Assembly (NCBI GenBank): GCA_023399355.1
Contig: JAEWQC010000202.1
Location: 1-15,402, forward strand
DNA: 15,402 bases
Source of the DNA: Bacillota bacterium
GTDB lineage: Bacteria > Bacillota > Clostridia > Acetivibrionales > DTU013
Direction: 5' to 3'
Numbering within the stretch: position 1 is the first letter of the stretch; every line of letters starts with the position of its first letter. The notes under the pieces were generated by a model. That model did not search any database, was not told where the DNA came from, and worked only from the letters and a program-made list of their open reading frames with translations. The translations under genes were made by a program, and so were the position numbers. Positions 15,119 through 15,402 of this stretch are shown piece after piece.

Positions 15119-15152
15119 CCGGAATATAGCTTGTTCCGGTTTCGCATTTTTT
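15119..15152 (+). terminator. Probable terminator of the ArsR-type regulator gene
   Basis: CCGGAA (15119-15124) pairs with TTCCGG (15134-15139) around a 9-nt loop, followed by TTTCGCATTTTTT. The T-tract is interrupted, so the terminator may be weak. It lies about 90 bp past the regulator's stop codon. Confidence 0.5.
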
Positions 15153-15170
15153 AATTAGGCACAGCAATAT

Positions 15171-15250
15171 AAAGCAGGTACAGCTAATATGAATATTGCG
15201 CAGTGAATATAAACCAGATGCAGCCAATATGAATATTGCGCAGTGAATAT
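15171..15250. repeat. 40-bp tandem duplication
   Basis: Two adjacent units, 15171-15210 and 15211-15250, are identical at 36 of 40 positions. All differences lie in the first 15 bases; the last 25, from AATATGAATATTG on, are identical. Each unit contains the near-palindrome AATATGAATATT. A shorter related string (CAGCAATATAAA) precedes them at 15163-15174, suggesting an older, eroded copy. The function is unknown. Confidence 0.9.
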
Positions 15251-15334
15251 ACAAATACGAATCTACTATAAATCCGGTGCAGTGTATGAATAAAATTATA
15301 TGAATAAAACAATTTACATTAAACAAAGAACGAT

Positions 15335-15360
15335 GCCGCTTTTGACCGGACAAAAGCGGC
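15335..15360. repeat. Perfect 10-bp hairpin
   Basis: GCCGCTTTTG (15335-15344) pairs with CAAAAGCGGC (15351-15360) around the 6-nt loop ACCGGA. There is no T-tract after it on either strand. It is the first of three hairpins in a GC-rich block that contrasts with the AT-rich repeats just before it. Confidence 0.6.
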
Positions 15361-15362
15361 GG

Positions 15363-15381
15363 AAAACCCGCCACTCGGCGG
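15363..15381 (-). terminator. Possible terminator of a gene beyond the right edge
   Basis: On the minus strand CCGCC (15381-15377) pairs with GGCGG (15372-15368) around a 4-nt loop and is followed by GTTTT. This fits the end of a transcript entering from the right. A further hairpin, GTGCC/GGCAC (15386-15390 and 15397-15401), sits at the edge. The short stem and T-run keep this tentative. Confidence 0.35.
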
Positions 15382-15402
15382 CGTGGTGCCTGTCAGGGCA
15401 CT

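Larger units (their letters stand above)
15028..15402. other. Gene-free 3' edge with repeats and hairpins
   Basis: No supported gene lies in these 375 bases. They hold a probable terminator for the regulator, a 40-bp tandem duplication and three successive hairpins up to the edge, described separately. The longest open frame across it on the minus strand is composed of translated repeat sequence and has no ribosome binding site. Confidence 0.6.

Noticed and set aside
14134..15147. Minus-strand 337-codon frame opposite the ArsR-type regulator
   Set aside because: The plus strand has a promoter, a ribosome binding site and a clear winged-helix domain; the antisense frame has none.
15018..15374. 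Minus-strand 118-codon frame with hydrophobic segments
   Set aside because: Much of it is translated tandem repeat and hairpin sequence, it overlaps the regulator's end, and it has no ribosome binding site or family resemblance.

Overview
The window looks like chromosomal DNA from an anaerobic, low-to-mid GC Firmicute of the class Clostridia. This rests on a complete-looking [FeFe]-hydrogenase maturation block of TM1266-type regulator, hydG, an aspartase and hydF. Further support comes from strong AGGAGG-type ribosome binding sites and a cytoplasmic GH51 arabinofuranosidase, a gene typical of plant-fibre or gut Clostridia. No rRNA, tRNA or CRISPR array was seen.

The left part (1-7414) is accessory DNA. 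It opens with a broken IS66-family transposase on the minus strand (42-1128). Next comes a very AT-rich stretch with an unrecognised four-helix membrane protein (1501-3327), a doubtful 53-residue ORF, and a yibE/F-type membrane gene that has lost its middle (3763-4516, minus). A two-gene unit follows: an SMC/OLD-like ATPase (4907-6385), then 25 bp later a TOPRIM-like protein (6411-7112). This gene pairing is the hallmark of ATPase + TOPRIM antiphage systems (OLD/Gabija, PARIS, AbiL), and it is the best candidate here for a little-described system. Directly after it lies a decayed fragment of a MinD/NifH-like P-loop ATPase (about 7112-7414), with a UGA where the family has a conserved cysteine. 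The two intact loci are thus interspersed with three broken genes, as expected of a turnover hot spot.

The centre (7415-12330) has a higher GC content and is the hydrogenase H-cluster maturation operon: a leader with an intrinsic terminator and a possible antiterminator, the TM1266-like regulator, hydG, the aspartase and hydF. HydG makes the Fe(CO)2(CN) synthon from tyrosine. HydF is the GTPase scaffold on which the diiron subcluster is assembled. The aspartase may supply ammonium. hydE, often part of this cluster, and the hydrogenase structural genes are not in the window. A 19-bp tandem repeat lies across the aspartase stop codon and the hydF translation start.

The right part (12331-15402) carries a divergent pair. 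abfA (GH51, minus) and an ArsR-type regulator (plus) share a 189-bp intergenic region with a recognisable promoter for each gene and an inverted repeat that could be the operator. The last 375 bases hold no gene; they contain a probable terminator, a 40-bp tandem duplication and a run of hairpins at the edge.
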